DNA of 64,000 bases from PALSA-612 sp963846915. GTDB lineage: Bacteria > Actinomycetota > Thermoleophilia > Gaiellales > Gaiellaceae. The stretch covers positions 62,001 through 126,000 of the forward strand of contig CAWJXV010000006.1 in NCBI GenBank assembly GCA_963846915.1. Reading direction: 5' to 3'. The notes beneath the pieces were generated by a model that did no database searches, was not told the origin of the DNA, and saw only the letters and a program-made list of their open reading frames with translations. A program made the position numbers and the translations under genes. Positions 53,453-62,269 of the stretch are shown here, piece by piece (the first letter of the stretch is position 1; each line of letters opens with the position of its first letter).

Positions 53453-55032
53453 ACCAGGCGAGACAGCGCGTGCTCGTCCGCGAGCCGATCGCCGATGCCG
53501 GGGTGGAGCTCCTCCGCGAGCGGTTCGACGTCGACGTCGACTGCGACTCCGATCTCGCCGAGGTGATCGGCGACTACGACGGCATCGTCGTCCGCTCGGC
53601 GACCAAGCTCACGGCCGACCTGATCGAGCGCGCAGAACGGCTGAAGGTGATCGGCCGGGCGGGAGTCGGCGTCGACAACGTCGACGTCGAGGCGGCGACC
53701 CGGCGCGGGATCGTGGTCGCGAATGCGCCCGAATCGACGGTCATCTCCGCCGCCGAGCACACGATCGGCCTTCTGCTCGCGCTGTCGCGGAACATCCCGC
53801 AGGCCTACGCGGCGCTCAAGGCCGGCCGCTGGGAACGCTCGCGCTACGGCGGCATCGAGCTCGCCGACAAGACGCTCGGCGTCCTCGGCTTCGGCCGCAT
53901 CGGCCAGCAGGTCGCGCGCCGGGCGCTCGCGCTCGGCATGCGTGTCGTCGCGTACGACCCGTTCCTCGCCCGCGATCGCTTCCGCGAGCTCGGCGTCGAG
54001 CGCGCGGAGACGATGGAGGAGCTGCTCGGCGCGGCCGAGTTCGTCACGCTCCACGTCCCGCTCACCGAGGAGACACGCGGGCTCGTCGGTCCTGCGACCC
54101 TGGCGCAGATGCGAGACGGCGTGCGCATCGTCAACACGGCCCGCGGCGAGCTCGTCGACGAAGCCGCGCTCGCCGATGCCCTCCGCTCGGGCAAGGTCGC
54201 GGCAGCGGCGCTCGACGTCTTCTCCGAGGAGCCGTACTCGGGGCCGCTGCTCGATCTCGACAACGTCGTCGCCACGCCGCACCTGGCTGCGTCCACCGAG
54301 GAGGCGCAGGATCGCGCCGGCGTGATCGTGGCCGAGCAGGTCGCGGCCGCGCTCGAGGGTGGCCTGGTGTCGAACGCGGTCAACATCCCGTCTGTCGGCG
54401 CCGAGGAGCTCGACGTGCTGGGGCCGTTCATTCCGCTCGCGACCAAGCTCGGCCGGCTTGCGATGGAGCTCGCCGAGGGGCGCGCCGACCGGATCACCCT
54501 CGCGTACCTCGGTGCGCTGGCCGAGCGCGACACGCGCCTGCTGACGGTGGCGGCGCTGAACGGCGCCCTCCAGGGCCGTTGCGACATGCCGGTGAACTTC
54601 GTGAACGCGCCCCTGATCGCGGCCGAGCGCGGCATCGCGGTGGAGGAGGAACGCCGGGCGCTCACGCGCGGCTACACGAACCTCCTGCGTGTCACCGTCC
54701 ACCGCAACGGCGAGCAGATCGACGTCGAGGGCACTACGATCGGTCGCGACGACCGCCTCTGGCTCGCAGCCGCCCTCGGCTACCTGATCGAGATCGAGCT
54801 CGCGCCGCTGATGGCGTTCTTCAGCTACGACGACGTCCCCGGAGTGATCGGTCGCGTCGGCACGACGTTTGGCCGGGCAGGCGTCAACATCGCCAACATG
54901 GCCGTGTCGCGCTCGAACCACGGGGACAAGGCGCTGATGGCCCTGACCATCGACACCCCGGCCCCGCCCGAGCTCCTCGACGAGTTCCTCGAGGCCGGTT
55001 TCGACGACGCGCGCTTCATCACCCTCGGCTAG
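53449..55032 (+). CDS. serA: D-3-phosphoglycerate dehydrogenase
   Basis: The 527-aa enzyme has the long actinobacterial SerA plan: substrate domain, NAD fold (GVLGFGRIGQQVARRAL), catalytic motifs NTARGELVDE and the His in TPHLAASTEEAQ, then an allosteric ASB domain and a C-terminal ACT domain (FSYDDVPGVIGRVGTTFGRA). It catalyses the first step of serine synthesis and is inhibited by serine in relatives. GTG 53449 overlaps the aminotransferase stop, so both steps of the pathway are coupled. Confidence 0.95.
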   Translation: MNQARQRVLVREPIADAGVELLRERFDVDVDCDSDLAEVIGDYDGIVVRSATKLTADLIERAERLKVIGRAGVGVDNVDVEAATRRGIVVANAPESTVISAAEHTIGLLLALSRNIPQAYAALKAGRWERSRYGGIELADKTLGVLGFGRIGQQVARRALALGMRVVAYDPFLARDRFRELGVERAETMEELLGAAEFVTLHVPLTEETRGLVGPATLAQMRDGVRIVNTARGELVDEAALADALRSGKVAAAALDVFSEEPYSGPLLDLDNVVATPHLAASTEEAQDRAGVIVAEQVAAALEGGLVSNAVNIPSVGAEELDVLGPFIPLATKLGRLAMELAEGRADRITLAYLGALAERDTRLLTVAALNGALQGRCDMPVNFVNAPLIAAERGIAVEEERRALTRGYTNLLRVTVHRNGEQIDVEGTTIGRDDRLWLAAALGYLIEIELAPLMAFFSYDDVPGVIGRVGTTFGRAGVNIANMAVSRSNHGDKALMALTIDTPAPPELLDEFLEAGFDDARFITLG

Positions 55033-55036
55033 CGAG

Positions 55037-55519
55037 ATGGCGACCTGGCCCGAGGCCGTGCAGCGGGTAACCGCGTTCCTGGCCGAGTCGGGTGCGGAGG
55101 TGCGGGTCGAGGAGTTCCCGGTCGGGACGCACACGGCGGAGCAGGCCGCCGACGCGATCGGCTGCACCCTTCCGGAGATCGTCAAGTCACTCGTCTTCGA
55201 GGGCGGCGGCCGCTCGGTCGTCGCGCTCGTGCCGGGTGACCGGCGCGCCGACACCGGCAAGGTCGCCGCCGCGCTCAAGACCGACGAGGTGCGCGTCGCA
55301 TCGCCCGAGCGCGTGCGCGAGCTGACCGGGTTCGAGCCCGGCGCCGTCGCACCGTTCGTACTCGACCGCGTCGATCTCGTCGTCATGGACCAGCGGCTAC
55401 TCCTCTGCGATCACGTCTGGGTCGGCTCCGGCTCGCCGACGCACCTGGCCCGGGTCACGCCCGGCGAGCTCGTCCGCCTGTCGCGTGCCACGACCCTCGA
55501 CCTCTCGGCCGACCCGTAA
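55037..55519 (+). CDS. YbaK/ProX-type aminoacyl-tRNA deacylase
   Basis: The 160-aa protein has the YbaK fold: GTHTAEQAADAIGCTLPEIV, KSLVFEGGGRSVVALVPGDR with the catalytic Lys, and a conserved GSGSPTHLARVTPGELVRLS end. Such proteins hydrolyse mischarged Cys-, Ala- or other aminoacyl-tRNA(Pro). Four bases separate it from serA, so it is probably in the same operon. tRNA quality control beside serine synthesis is of interest, because serine is a common mischarging amino acid. Confidence 0.85.
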   Translation: MATWPEAVQRVTAFLAESGAEVRVEEFPVGTHTAEQAADAIGCTLPEIVKSLVFEGGGRSVVALVPGDRRADTGKVAAALKTDEVRVASPERVRELTGFEPGAVAPFVLDRVDLVVMDQRLLLCDHVWVGSGSPTHLARVTPGELVRLSRATTLDLSADP

Positions 55520-55531
55520 GATTCGCGGCAG

Positions 55532-56476
55532 ATGCAGGAAACCGAGAAGATCTGGCTCAGCGGCGAGCTCGTCGACTGGGCCGACGCGCGGATCCACGTC
55601 GGTTCGCACGGGCTCCACTACGGCACCGGCGTGTTCGAGGGCATCCGCTGCTACGCCACCGACGGCGGCCCCGCCGTCTTCCGGCTCGCCGACCACCTCC
55701 GCCGCCTCGACGACTCGGCCCGGCTCCTGTACATGCCGCTCCCGTACACGGTCGAGGAGCTAAGGGCGGCCGTCCACGAGACGGTCGCCGTGAACGGGCT
55801 CGACGAGTGCTACGTCCGTCCGATCGCGTTCTTCGGCTACGGCGAGCTCGGCGTGCACACGGGGACGAACCCGGTCGAGGTCGCGATCCTGGTCTGGCCC
55901 TGGGGCGCCTATCTCGGCGAGGAGGGCCAGAAGCAGGGCATCACCGCCATGATCTCCTCCTGGAAGCGCGTCGGGCCGAACACGATCCCGCACGCCGCGA
56001 AGGCCACCGGCATCTACCTGAACTCCATGCTCGCGACGCACGAGGCGCGGCGCGGCGGCTACGACGAGGCGATCCTGCTCACCGACGACGGCTACGTCGC
56101 CGACGGGCCCGGGGAGAACGTGTTCGTGATCAAGGACGGCGTGATCTCGACGCCGCCGCTCTCGACCTCGATCCTGCCCGGCATCACGCGGGAGACGGTC
56201 ATGCAGCTCGCCCGCGATCTCGGCTACGAGGTCGTCGAGCGGAGCATGATCCGCCCCGAGCTGTACCTGGCCGACGAGGTATTCATGACCGGCACGGCCG
56301 CCGAGGTCACGCCCGTGCGGGCCGTCGACGACCAGGAGATCGGAGCCGGGCCGATCACGCTGCAGCTCCAGCAGGCCTACTGGGACGCGGTGCGCGGCAA
56401 GAACGAGCGCTACGCCGACTGGCTCGACGTCGTGCCGGTCCGCGACGCGAGCAGTATCTCGACGACCCGCGCCTGA
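55532..56476 (+). CDS. ilvE: Branched-chain amino acid aminotransferase
   Basis: The 314-aa fold-type IV PLP enzyme performs the last step of valine, leucine and isoleucine synthesis. Key stretches are KIWLSGELVDWADARIHVGS, HGLHYGTGVFEGIRCY, the Lys in PHAAKATGIYLNSMLA, and TDDGYVADGPGENVFVIKDG. The length is usual. TAAGAT (55517-55522) lies nine bases before the ATG. Its 3' end overlaps the convergent sugar aminotransferase gene by 67 bases. Confidence 0.95.
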   Translation: MQETEKIWLSGELVDWADARIHVGSHGLHYGTGVFEGIRCYATDGGPAVFRLADHLRRLDDSARLLYMPLPYTVEELRAAVHETVAVNGLDECYVRPIAFFGYGELGVHTGTNPVEVAILVWPWGAYLGEEGQKQGITAMISSWKRVGPNTIPHAAKATGIYLNSMLATHEARRGGYDEAILLTDDGYVADGPGENVFVIKDGVISTPPLSTSILPGITRETVMQLARDLGYEVVERSMIRPELYLADEVFMTGTAAEVTPVRAVDDQEIGAGPITLQLQQAYWDAVRGKNERYADWLDVVPVRDASSISTTRA

Positions 56477-57546
56477 TCGGTCTCGGTCAACGCCGATCCG
56501 CTCGGCAGGCAGAGGCCTCGCTCGAAGAGCGACGCCGACACGTCGCCGCCGGCCGTCGGTGCGCCGGCGAAGAACGGCTGCAGGTGCATCGGCTTCCAGA
56601 GCGGGCGCGCCTCGATGTCCTCCACCTCGAGCGCGCGCCGGATCGTCTCCCGGTCGGTGCCGGCCTCGTCCGGGTCGACGAGGATGCAGGTCAGCCAGCA
56701 GTTCGACCGCCCGTACCGCGCCTCCGGCATGAACGAGATCCCCGGCGCCTCGGCGAGCAGCTCTCGGTAACGCGCGTTGATCCGGCGCCTCGCCTCCACG
56801 CGCTCGCCGAGCACCTCGAGCTGTGCCCGGCCGACGGCGGCCAGGAGGTTGCTGAGCCGGTAGTTGAACCCGAGCTCGGTGTGCTGATAGTGCGGAGCGG
56901 GCTCGCGGGCCTGGGTCGAGAGCTTGCGGGCATGGGCGATCAGCTGCTCGTCTCGAGACACGAGCATGCCGCCGCCGCTCGTCGTGATCACCTTGTTGCC
57001 GTTGAACGAGAAGGCGGCCAGCGCGCCCTGTCCCCCGGCGGGCGCCCCGCGGTAGCTCGCGCCGAGAGACTCGGCCGCGTCCTGGACGAGCGCGATACCG
57101 CGCCGCTCGCAGATCTCGCTCAGCGCCTCGTAGTCGCAGCACTGGCCGTACAGGTCGACCGCGACGAGAGCGCGCACCTGCGGCCGCTCGCCGAGCGTCC
57201 GGTCGAGGAGCTCCGGGTCGATCGTCCACGTGTCCGCGTCGGCGTCGACGAAGACGGGCGTCGCGCCGACGTAGACGACGGGGTTCGCGCTCGCCGAGAA
57301 GGTCAGCGACGAGCACGCGACCTCGTCTCCCGCGCCGATGCCGAGCACGATCAGCGCCAGGTGCAGCGCGGCCGTTCCGCTCGACAACGCGAGCGCGTGC
57401 GGGACGCCTACGACCTCGGCCAATTCTCTCTCGAACGCGTCGACCTGCGGCCCGAGCGGCGCAACCCAGTTCGAGTCGAGCGCTTCCTCGAGCAGCTCGA
57501 GCTCGCGCCCGGAGAGGTGGGGAGGGGAGAGGTAGATCCGCGGCAC
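56410..57546 (-). CDS. DegT/DnrJ/EryC1-family sugar aminotransferase
   Basis: The 378-aa PLP enzyme begins RIYLSPPHLSGRELELLEEA and has SGTAALHLAL, the acidic PLP motif LVQDAAESLGASYRG, and the Lys in FNGNKVITTSGGG. The family transaminates keto sugars on nucleotides, for example UDP-4-keto-6-deoxy-HexNAc to the 4-amino sugar (PglE-like). No glycan genes are adjacent; it probably supplies the locus at 25-40 kb or protein glycosylation. GTG 57546 lies nine bases from a minus-strand TAGGCT. Confidence 0.9.
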   Translation of the reverse strand: MPRIYLSPPHLSGRELELLEEALDSNWVAPLGPQVDAFERELAEVVGVPHALALSSGTAALHLALIVLGIGAGDEVACSSLTFSASANPVVYVGATPVFVDADADTWTIDPELLDRTLGERPQVRALVAVDLYGQCCDYEALSEICERRGIALVQDAAESLGASYRGAPAGGQGALAAFSFNGNKVITTSGGGMLVSRDEQLIAHARKLSTQAREPAPHYQHTELGFNYRLSNLLAAVGRAQLEVLGERVEARRRINARYRELLAEAPGISFMPEARYGRSNCWLTCILVDPDEAGTDRETIRRALEVEDIEARPLWKPMHLQPFFAGAPTAGGDVSASLFERGLCLPSGSALTETDQARVVEILLASRTGTTSSQSA

Positions 57547-57555
57547 CGCTCGGCG

Positions 57556-57577
57556 AGCCTAGACGTAACTGCATAAT
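57556..57577. promoter_or_regulatory. Back-to-back -10 elements of a bidirectional promoter
   Basis: Minus-strand TAGGCT (57556-57561) serves the sugar aminotransferase. Plus-strand CATAAT (57572-57577) serves the RemA-like gene, six bases before its ATG. Ten bases separate the two hexamers within a 37-base gap, the same geometry as upstream of folD. Confidence 0.5.
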
Positions 57578-57583
57578 CCGCGC

Positions 57584-57946
57584 ATGGCGGACGGCTCCAC
57601 CGCGAAGATGGTCTTCCTCGGCTTCGGGAAGTACGCGCGGGCGGACAAGATCTACCTCGTCGAGCCGATCACGGACAACCGGCGCGGGAGCGGCAGCCGC
57701 ACACTCGTCTGGATCGAAGGCGTGCCCGACCCGGTTGTCGCCTCGCGTACCGAGCGCACGATCCTGCACGAGATGGGGCAGGACGCCGCCGGAGGCTCGC
57801 AGCTCCTCGACCAGGCGCTCGACCTCGCCGAGCGGCTCGCCGAGCAGACGGAGTCCGGCAAGGTCGACCTGCCCGACCTCGGTCGCCGCGCGCGCCGGCT
57901 GCTCGAGTCGACCTCGAAGCCCTCCGGGCCGCAGCAGCTCTTCTGA
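57584..57946 (+). CDS. RemA-like (DUF370) regulator
   Basis: The 120-aa protein has a first part resembling RemA/YlzA: MVFLGFGKYARADKIYLVEP, then SRTLVWIEGVPDPVVASRTE with the usual arginine-rich turn. RemA proteins form octameric rings that wrap DNA and control matrix genes in Bacillus. The C-terminal half (ALDLAERLAEQTESGKVDLP) is an extra helical region absent from the roughly 90-residue standard RemA. The stop overlaps the next gene by four bases if that gene starts at CTG. Confidence 0.65.
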   Translation: MADGSTAKMVFLGFGKYARADKIYLVEPITDNRRGSGSRTLVWIEGVPDPVVASRTERTILHEMGQDAAGGSQLLDQALDLAERLAEQTESGKVDLPDLGRRARRLLESTSKPSGPQQLF

Positions 57947-58506
57947 CGCTCTCGCTCTCCCGCGACTTCTTCGCCGGGTCGGTGCACGAGGTCGCGCCCG
58001 AGCTCGTCGGCGCCGTCCTGCTCGTCGACGGCGTCGGCGGCGTGATCGTCGAGGTCGAGGCCTACGACCAGGACGACCCGGCTGCGCACGGCTACCGAGG
58101 CCGGACGCCGCGGAACGCGTCCATGTTCGGCCCACCGGGGCATGCCTACGTCTACCGCTCGTACGGCATCCACTGGTGCCTGAACCTCGTCTGCGCCGAG
58201 GAGGGGAGACCGGAGGCTGCGCTCGTCCGGGCGCTCGAGCCGATTGCAGAGCTCGAGGAGATGGAGGCGCGCCGCGGCCTCTCCGACCCGCGGCTGCTCT
58301 GCTCCGGGCCCGGACGGCTGTGCCAGGCGCTCGGGATCACCGGCGGCCACGACGGCCTGCCGCTCGACGAGCCGCCGTTCGAGCTTCAGGCGCGGCCGGG
58401 CCCCGTCGAGATCGTCACCGGCCGGCGCGTCGGGATCACGCGCGCCGTCGAGCATCCGTGGCGCTACGGCCTCGCCGGCTCGCGCTACCTGAGCCGGCGC
58501 TTCTAG
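57943..58506 (+). CDS. DNA-3-methyladenine glycosylase (AAG/MPG family)
   Basis: The enzyme excises alkylated purines from DNA. Motifs are IVEVEAYDQDDPAAHGYRGR with the catalytic Glu, NASMFGPPGHAYVYRSYGIH, WCLNLVC and GPGRLCQALGI. The first standard start, GTG 57982, cuts off LSRDFFAGS, which matches the conserved N-terminal helix of this family. The only earlier start-like codon is CTG 57943, overlapping the upstream TGA (CTGA). I therefore mark the gene from the CTG. The other end abuts the convergent PBP gene. Confidence 0.85.
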   Translation: MTLSLSRDFFAGSVHEVAPELVGAVLLVDGVGGVIVEVEAYDQDDPAAHGYRGRTPRNASMFGPPGHAYVYRSYGIHWCLNLVCAEEGRPEAALVRALEPIAELEEMEARRGLSDPRLLCSGPGRLCQALGITGGHDGLPLDEPPFELQARPGPVEIVTGRRVGITRAVEHPWRYGLAGSRYLSRRF

Positions 58507-60924
58507 CTACCGGGCGACGACGAGCGTGACGCCCATGCCCGGCGCGGCCGCGACGCCTGCTCCAGGCGTCTGCGAGATCACACGCTCCGTCCCGCCGCCG
58601 TCCGCGATCAGCCCGCCGACGACGGGCTTGAGACCACGCGCCGCCAGGCGCTCGAGCGCCGCCTGTGACGACAGGCCGATGACGCTCGGCACGGTGCCGT
58701 GCAACGGCTTCGCGAGCACGAGCCGCACCGTGTCGAACGCCGCCATGTGCGAACCGATCCCCGGGATCTCCCCGACGACGACCCCGACCCGCTGCCCCGG
58801 CTCCGCGGGCTTGTAGATCGCCTGCGTCCGCAACGGCTCACTCGAGAGCGCGGCGGTTGCGTCGTCGAAGGCCAGGCCGAGCACGCTCGGCACCTCGACC
58901 TCGCCCGGACGGCAGTTCGCGACCTTCGCGGGCCCCTGGCCGGTGAAGAACGTGAGCGAGATCGTCCCCTTGCACTGACCGTTGTCGCGTTGCCAGACGC
59001 CGTCCCGCAGCACGACGCTCTCCGACTCGGGCGTCGGGAAGCTCGGCGACTGGAACGACTCCGCGGGCGCGTTGAGGTAGGCGAGCGCTTGCTCCATGAA
59101 CGTCTTGAAGATCACCGCCGGGTACGTGCCGCCGGCGACGGGCTGGCCCTGGAACTCCGTCGTCATCGGCCGCAGCCGGTTCGGATACCCGACCCAGACG
59201 GACACGGCCAGCTGCGGCGTGTAGCCGACGAACCACGCGTCGCCGTAGTTCTCCGTCGTACCGGTCTTGCCCGCGACCGGCCGCCCGTCGGCGAGTTGCG
59301 CGCGGACACCGGTGCCTTCCTGCACGACCTCCTGTAGGAAGCGCGTGACGATCGCGGCGCTGTTCGCGCTGATCGCCTGCCTCGGCACCGGGTCGTTGCC
59401 ACGGTTGTTCACCGACAGGATCGCGCGCGGATGGTTCCTGAAGATCGAGCCGTCGATGCGCTTGCCCCCGTCCGCGAAGGACGAAAACGCGCGGGCCATC
59501 TCGAGCGGGTTGACGGCCTCGCCGCCGAGCACGATCGAGAAGAACGGGTCGAGATGGCTCGTGATCCCGAGCGCCTCGGCCGTATCGGCGATCTTCTGCG
59601 GGCCGACGATCTTCGCGAGCTGGGCGTAGACCGTGTTGTCCGAGTGGATCGTCGCCGACTCGAGGTCGATTCGACCCAGGTTCGCGCCCTCGTAGTTGTG
59701 GACGTACCAGACCTTGCCCGAATCGAGCGAGATCGTCACCGGCTTCGAGTCGAAGCGCGTGGCCGGCGAGATCCCCTGTTGCAGCGCCGCGGCGAGCGCG
59801 AACGGCTTGAACGCCGAGCCGGGCTGCCGCTCGCCCTGGACGGCGAGGTTGAACTGGCTCTCCTTGAAGCTCCGCCCCCCGTACATGGCCAGCACGCGCC
59901 CGTCGCGCGGGTCGATGGCGACGAGCGCCGCCGACGGCCCGCTCTCCGACGGCAGCCACTTCGCGATTGCCTGTCGCGCGATGTCCTGCAGGTTGAGGTC
60001 GATCGACGTGCGCACCTGCAGGCCGCCGCCGAACACGCGGCCCGTGCCGTACTTGTCGACGAGGAGCTGCTTGACGTAGTTCGTGAAGTACGGAGCCGGC
60101 CCCTGGCTGCCGGGGATGTGGACGTCCTGGACGCGGGGAAGGGCGGCCGCGAGCGCGAGCCGGTACTGGTCGTTCGTGATGTCTCCCTGCTGGTGCATGT
60201 CCGTGAGCACGCGTGCGCGACGCTCGCGCGCGAGCCGGGGGTGGGTGACCGGGTCGTAGAGCGTCGGGTCGGCGGTGATGCCGGCGATCAGAGCCGCCTG
60301 CGAGAGCGAGAGCGCCGACGCGTGCTCGCCGAAGTACACCTCGGCCGCCTGCTCGATGCCGTACGCGCCGTTGCCGAAGTAGATCGTGTTCAGGTAGGCG
60401 GTCAGGATCCGGTCCTTCGGCCACTGCTGCTCGAGCTGCCACGCGAGCGCCGCCTCCTTGAGCTTGCGGCCGAACGAGCGCTGCTGGCCCGTGAAGGCGT
60501 TCTTGATGAACTGCTGCGTGATCGTCGAGCCGCCCTGCACGACCTTCTTGTCCGTGACGTCGGCCCAGAGCGCGCGCAGGATGCCGTGCAGGTCGATCCC
60601 GTGATGCTCGAAGAAGCGCTTGTCCTCGACGGCGACGATCGCCTGCTTCATCACGTCCGCGATCTCGCTCGAGGCGACCACCCGGCGGTTCTCGGGGCCG
60701 CGGAGGATCGCGAGGGTCTGCCCGTTGCCCGCGTAGATGTAGCTGTTCTGGACGCGGTGGTAGCGAGCCGGGTCGAGCGTCGGGATCTCGCTCGCGACCG
60801 CGGTCACGAGGCCATAGGAGAACGATGCCGTGCCCAGCACGAGCAGGATCAGCACGAGGACAAGCAGACGGAGCTTGCGAATCCTCCGCCGGCGCCTCTT
60901 CGGTTCTCCCCGACGACCGAACAG
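58507..60924 (-). CDS. Class A penicillin-binding protein with two PASTA domains
   Basis: This membrane-anchored bifunctional peptidoglycan synthase has a glycosyltransferase 51 domain (VEDKRFFEHHGIDLHGILRA; GGSTITQQFIKNAF). Its transpeptidase has SxxK in GSAFKPFALA, SDN in HSDNTVYAQL and KTG in VAGKTGTTENYG. Two C-terminal PASTA repeats follow (VPSVLGLAFDDATAALSS; VPSVIGLSSQAALERLAARG). The first standard start, GTG 60855, lacks the basic cytoplasmic tail. Upstream in frame is FGRRGEPKRRRRRIRKLRLL, opened by CTG 60924, nine bases from a minus-strand TAGAAT. I prefer this CTG start (805 aa). Confidence 0.9.
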   Translation of the reverse strand: MFGRRGEPKRRRRRIRKLRLLVLVLILLVLGTASFSYGLVTAVASEIPTLDPARYHRVQNSYIYAGNGQTLAILRGPENRRVVASSEIADVMKQAIVAVEDKRFFEHHGIDLHGILRALWADVTDKKVVQGGSTITQQFIKNAFTGQQRSFGRKLKEAALAWQLEQQWPKDRILTAYLNTIYFGNGAYGIEQAAEVYFGEHASALSLSQAALIAGITADPTLYDPVTHPRLARERRARVLTDMHQQGDITNDQYRLALAAALPRVQDVHIPGSQGPAPYFTNYVKQLLVDKYGTGRVFGGGLQVRTSIDLNLQDIARQAIAKWLPSESGPSAALVAIDPRDGRVLAMYGGRSFKESQFNLAVQGERQPGSAFKPFALAAALQQGISPATRFDSKPVTISLDSGKVWYVHNYEGANLGRIDLESATIHSDNTVYAQLAKIVGPQKIADTAEALGITSHLDPFFSIVLGGEAVNPLEMARAFSSFADGGKRIDGSIFRNHPRAILSVNNRGNDPVPRQAISANSAAIVTRFLQEVVQEGTGVRAQLADGRPVAGKTGTTENYGDAWFVGYTPQLAVSVWVGYPNRLRPMTTEFQGQPVAGGTYPAVIFKTFMEQALAYLNAPAESFQSPSFPTPESESVVLRDGVWQRDNGQCKGTISLTFFTGQGPAKVANCRPGEVEVPSVLGLAFDDATAALSSEPLRTQAIYKPAEPGQRVGVVVGEIPGIGSHMAAFDTVRLVLAKPLHGTVPSVIGLSSQAALERLAARGLKPVVGGLIADGGGTERVISQTPGAGVAAAPGMGVTLVVAR

Positions 60925-60933
60925 AGCGGCAGG

Positions 60934-60953
60934 ATTCTAGCGCCGTCTAAGGT
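60934..60953. promoter_or_regulatory. Back-to-back -10 elements of a bidirectional promoter
   Basis: Minus-strand TAGAAT (60934-60939) serves the PBP gene. Plus-strand TAAGGT (60948-60953) serves tyrS, nine bases before its ATG. Eight bases separate the hexamers. This is the third instance in the window of two facing-away leaderless promoters in under 40 bases. Confidence 0.55.
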
Positions 60954-60962
60954 TGCGAGGCC

Positions 60963-62103
60963 ATGGGAATCGTCGAGCTCACGCGCAACGCCGTCGACGT
61001 GCTGCCGGCAGGTGAGCTCGAGAAGAAGCTGGCGCTCGGACGGCCGCTCCGCGTCAAGCTCGGAATCGACGTCACCTCACCCGACATCCACATCGGGCGC
61101 GGGCTCCCGTTGCAGCGGATGCGCGCCTTCCAGGACGAGGGACACGTCGGCGTCCTGATCATCGGGGACTACACGACGCGAATCGGCGATCCCTCTGGCC
61201 GGTCGGTCGAGCGGCCGGTGCTCTCGGACGAGGAGATCGACCGGAACGCGAAGACCTATCTCGAGCAGGCGATGGTGATCCTCGACGAGGGCCGGACCGA
61301 GGTGCGCTACAACGGCGAGTGGCTGTCGAAGCTGACCTATGCCGAGGTCGTACGGCTCGGCCGCGTGATCACCGTCGCGCGGATGCTCGAACGCGACGAC
61401 TTCGCGAAGCGGATGGCCGCGCAGGAGCCGATCTCGGTCTCCGAGCTCCTGTACCCGCTCATGCAGGCCTACGACTCCGTCGCGATCGAGGCCGACGTCG
61501 AGCTCGGTGGCACCGACCAGACGTACAACCTCCTCGCCGGCCGCGAGGTGATGCAGGCTTACGGCCTCGAGCCGCAGATCGCGTTGACGACGCCGCTGCT
61601 CCTCTCGTGGGACGGCGAGAAGATGAGCTCGTCCGTGGGCAACAACATTCCGCTGCTCGCGCCGCCCGAGGAGATGTTCGGGCGGACGATGCGCATCCCG
61701 GACGAGCAGCTCGAGGAGTGGTGGCGACTCGTCGCCGAGCAAACGGTGCCAGAGGGCGAGCCCATGTCGGCCAAGCTCGCGCTTGCGCGCTTCATCGTGG
61801 CGCGCTCGCACGGTGAGGACGCCGCCCGGGCCGCGGAGGAGCACTTCACCCGCGTCGTACGCGAGGGCAAGGCGCCCGAGAGGATCCCCGAGGCGGCGCT
61901 CCCCGCCGACGACCCCGTCCACCTGCCGAGGCTGCTCGCCGACATCGGGCTCGTCCCCTCGAGCAGCGAGGGCCGCCGGCTGATCGGCCAGGGCGGGCTC
62001 CGGATCGACAGCGAGGTCGTCTCTGAGCTCGACGTGCCGCGCGAAACGGCTCAACGGAGCCGTTCTGCAGGCCGGCAAGCGCAGGTTCGTCCGGTTGACA
62101 TAG
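60963..62103 (+). CDS. tyrS: Tyrosyl-tRNA synthetase with apparent frameshift in S4 domain
   Basis: This class I synthetase has the HIGH-like motif DIHIGRGLPLQRMRAFQDEG, the tyrosine pocket VELGGTDQTYNLLAGREVMQ and the KMSSS loop. The C-terminal S4 RNA-binding domain breaks at 62043-62046 (GCGAAACGG). Dropping one A restores RERLNGAVLQAGKRRFVRLT and a TAG at 62101-62103. The uncorrected frame runs on to 62282 through a promoter, a terminator and boxA, which is not believable. As an essential gene with no visible duplicate here, it suggests an assembly indel. Confidence 0.85.
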
Positions 62104-62125
62104 CTACCGCAGGCTCTGCTACCAT
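62095..62125 (+). promoter_or_regulatory. Probable rRNA operon promoter
   Basis: TTGACA at 62095-62100 overlaps the restored tyrS stop. TACCAT at 62120-62125 follows after 19 bases; TGCTAC at 62118-62123 gives a 17-base spacer. A perfect -35 is rare in this window and suits an rRNA promoter. The leader to the 16S gene would be about 335 bases. A second promoter after the terminator-like hairpin cannot be excluded. Confidence 0.45.
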
Positions 62126-62224
62126 TCCCGAGCCGCCTCGACGAGGCTGCGCAAGAAAGCCAACCGAGACTGGAGTCCATCGAACCCGAATCGGATACGT
62201 CCGTGAGAAGGTGGGAACCGATGG

Positions 62225-62251
62225 GCCTCTGGTGTCGCCGGAGGCTTTTTT
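62225..62251 (+). terminator. Terminator-like hairpin in tyrS-16S interval
   Basis: GCCTCTGG and CCGGAGGC form an eight-base-pair stem with one G-T pair and a TGTCG loop, followed by six T. It is a textbook intrinsic terminator. It either ends the tyrS transcript or, if the promoter at 62095 drives the rRNA genes, acts as an attenuator inside the rRNA leader. Confidence 0.7.
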
Positions 62252-62269
62252 ATGCGGCCGAGGCAAGCG

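Noticed and set aside
62190..62251. T-box riboswitch (GGTGGGAACCG followed by a terminator)
   Set aside because: The motif resembles the T-box GGTGGNACCG but has an extra base. No stem I or specifier loop could be traced, and the downstream gene is rRNA, not an aminoacylation gene.
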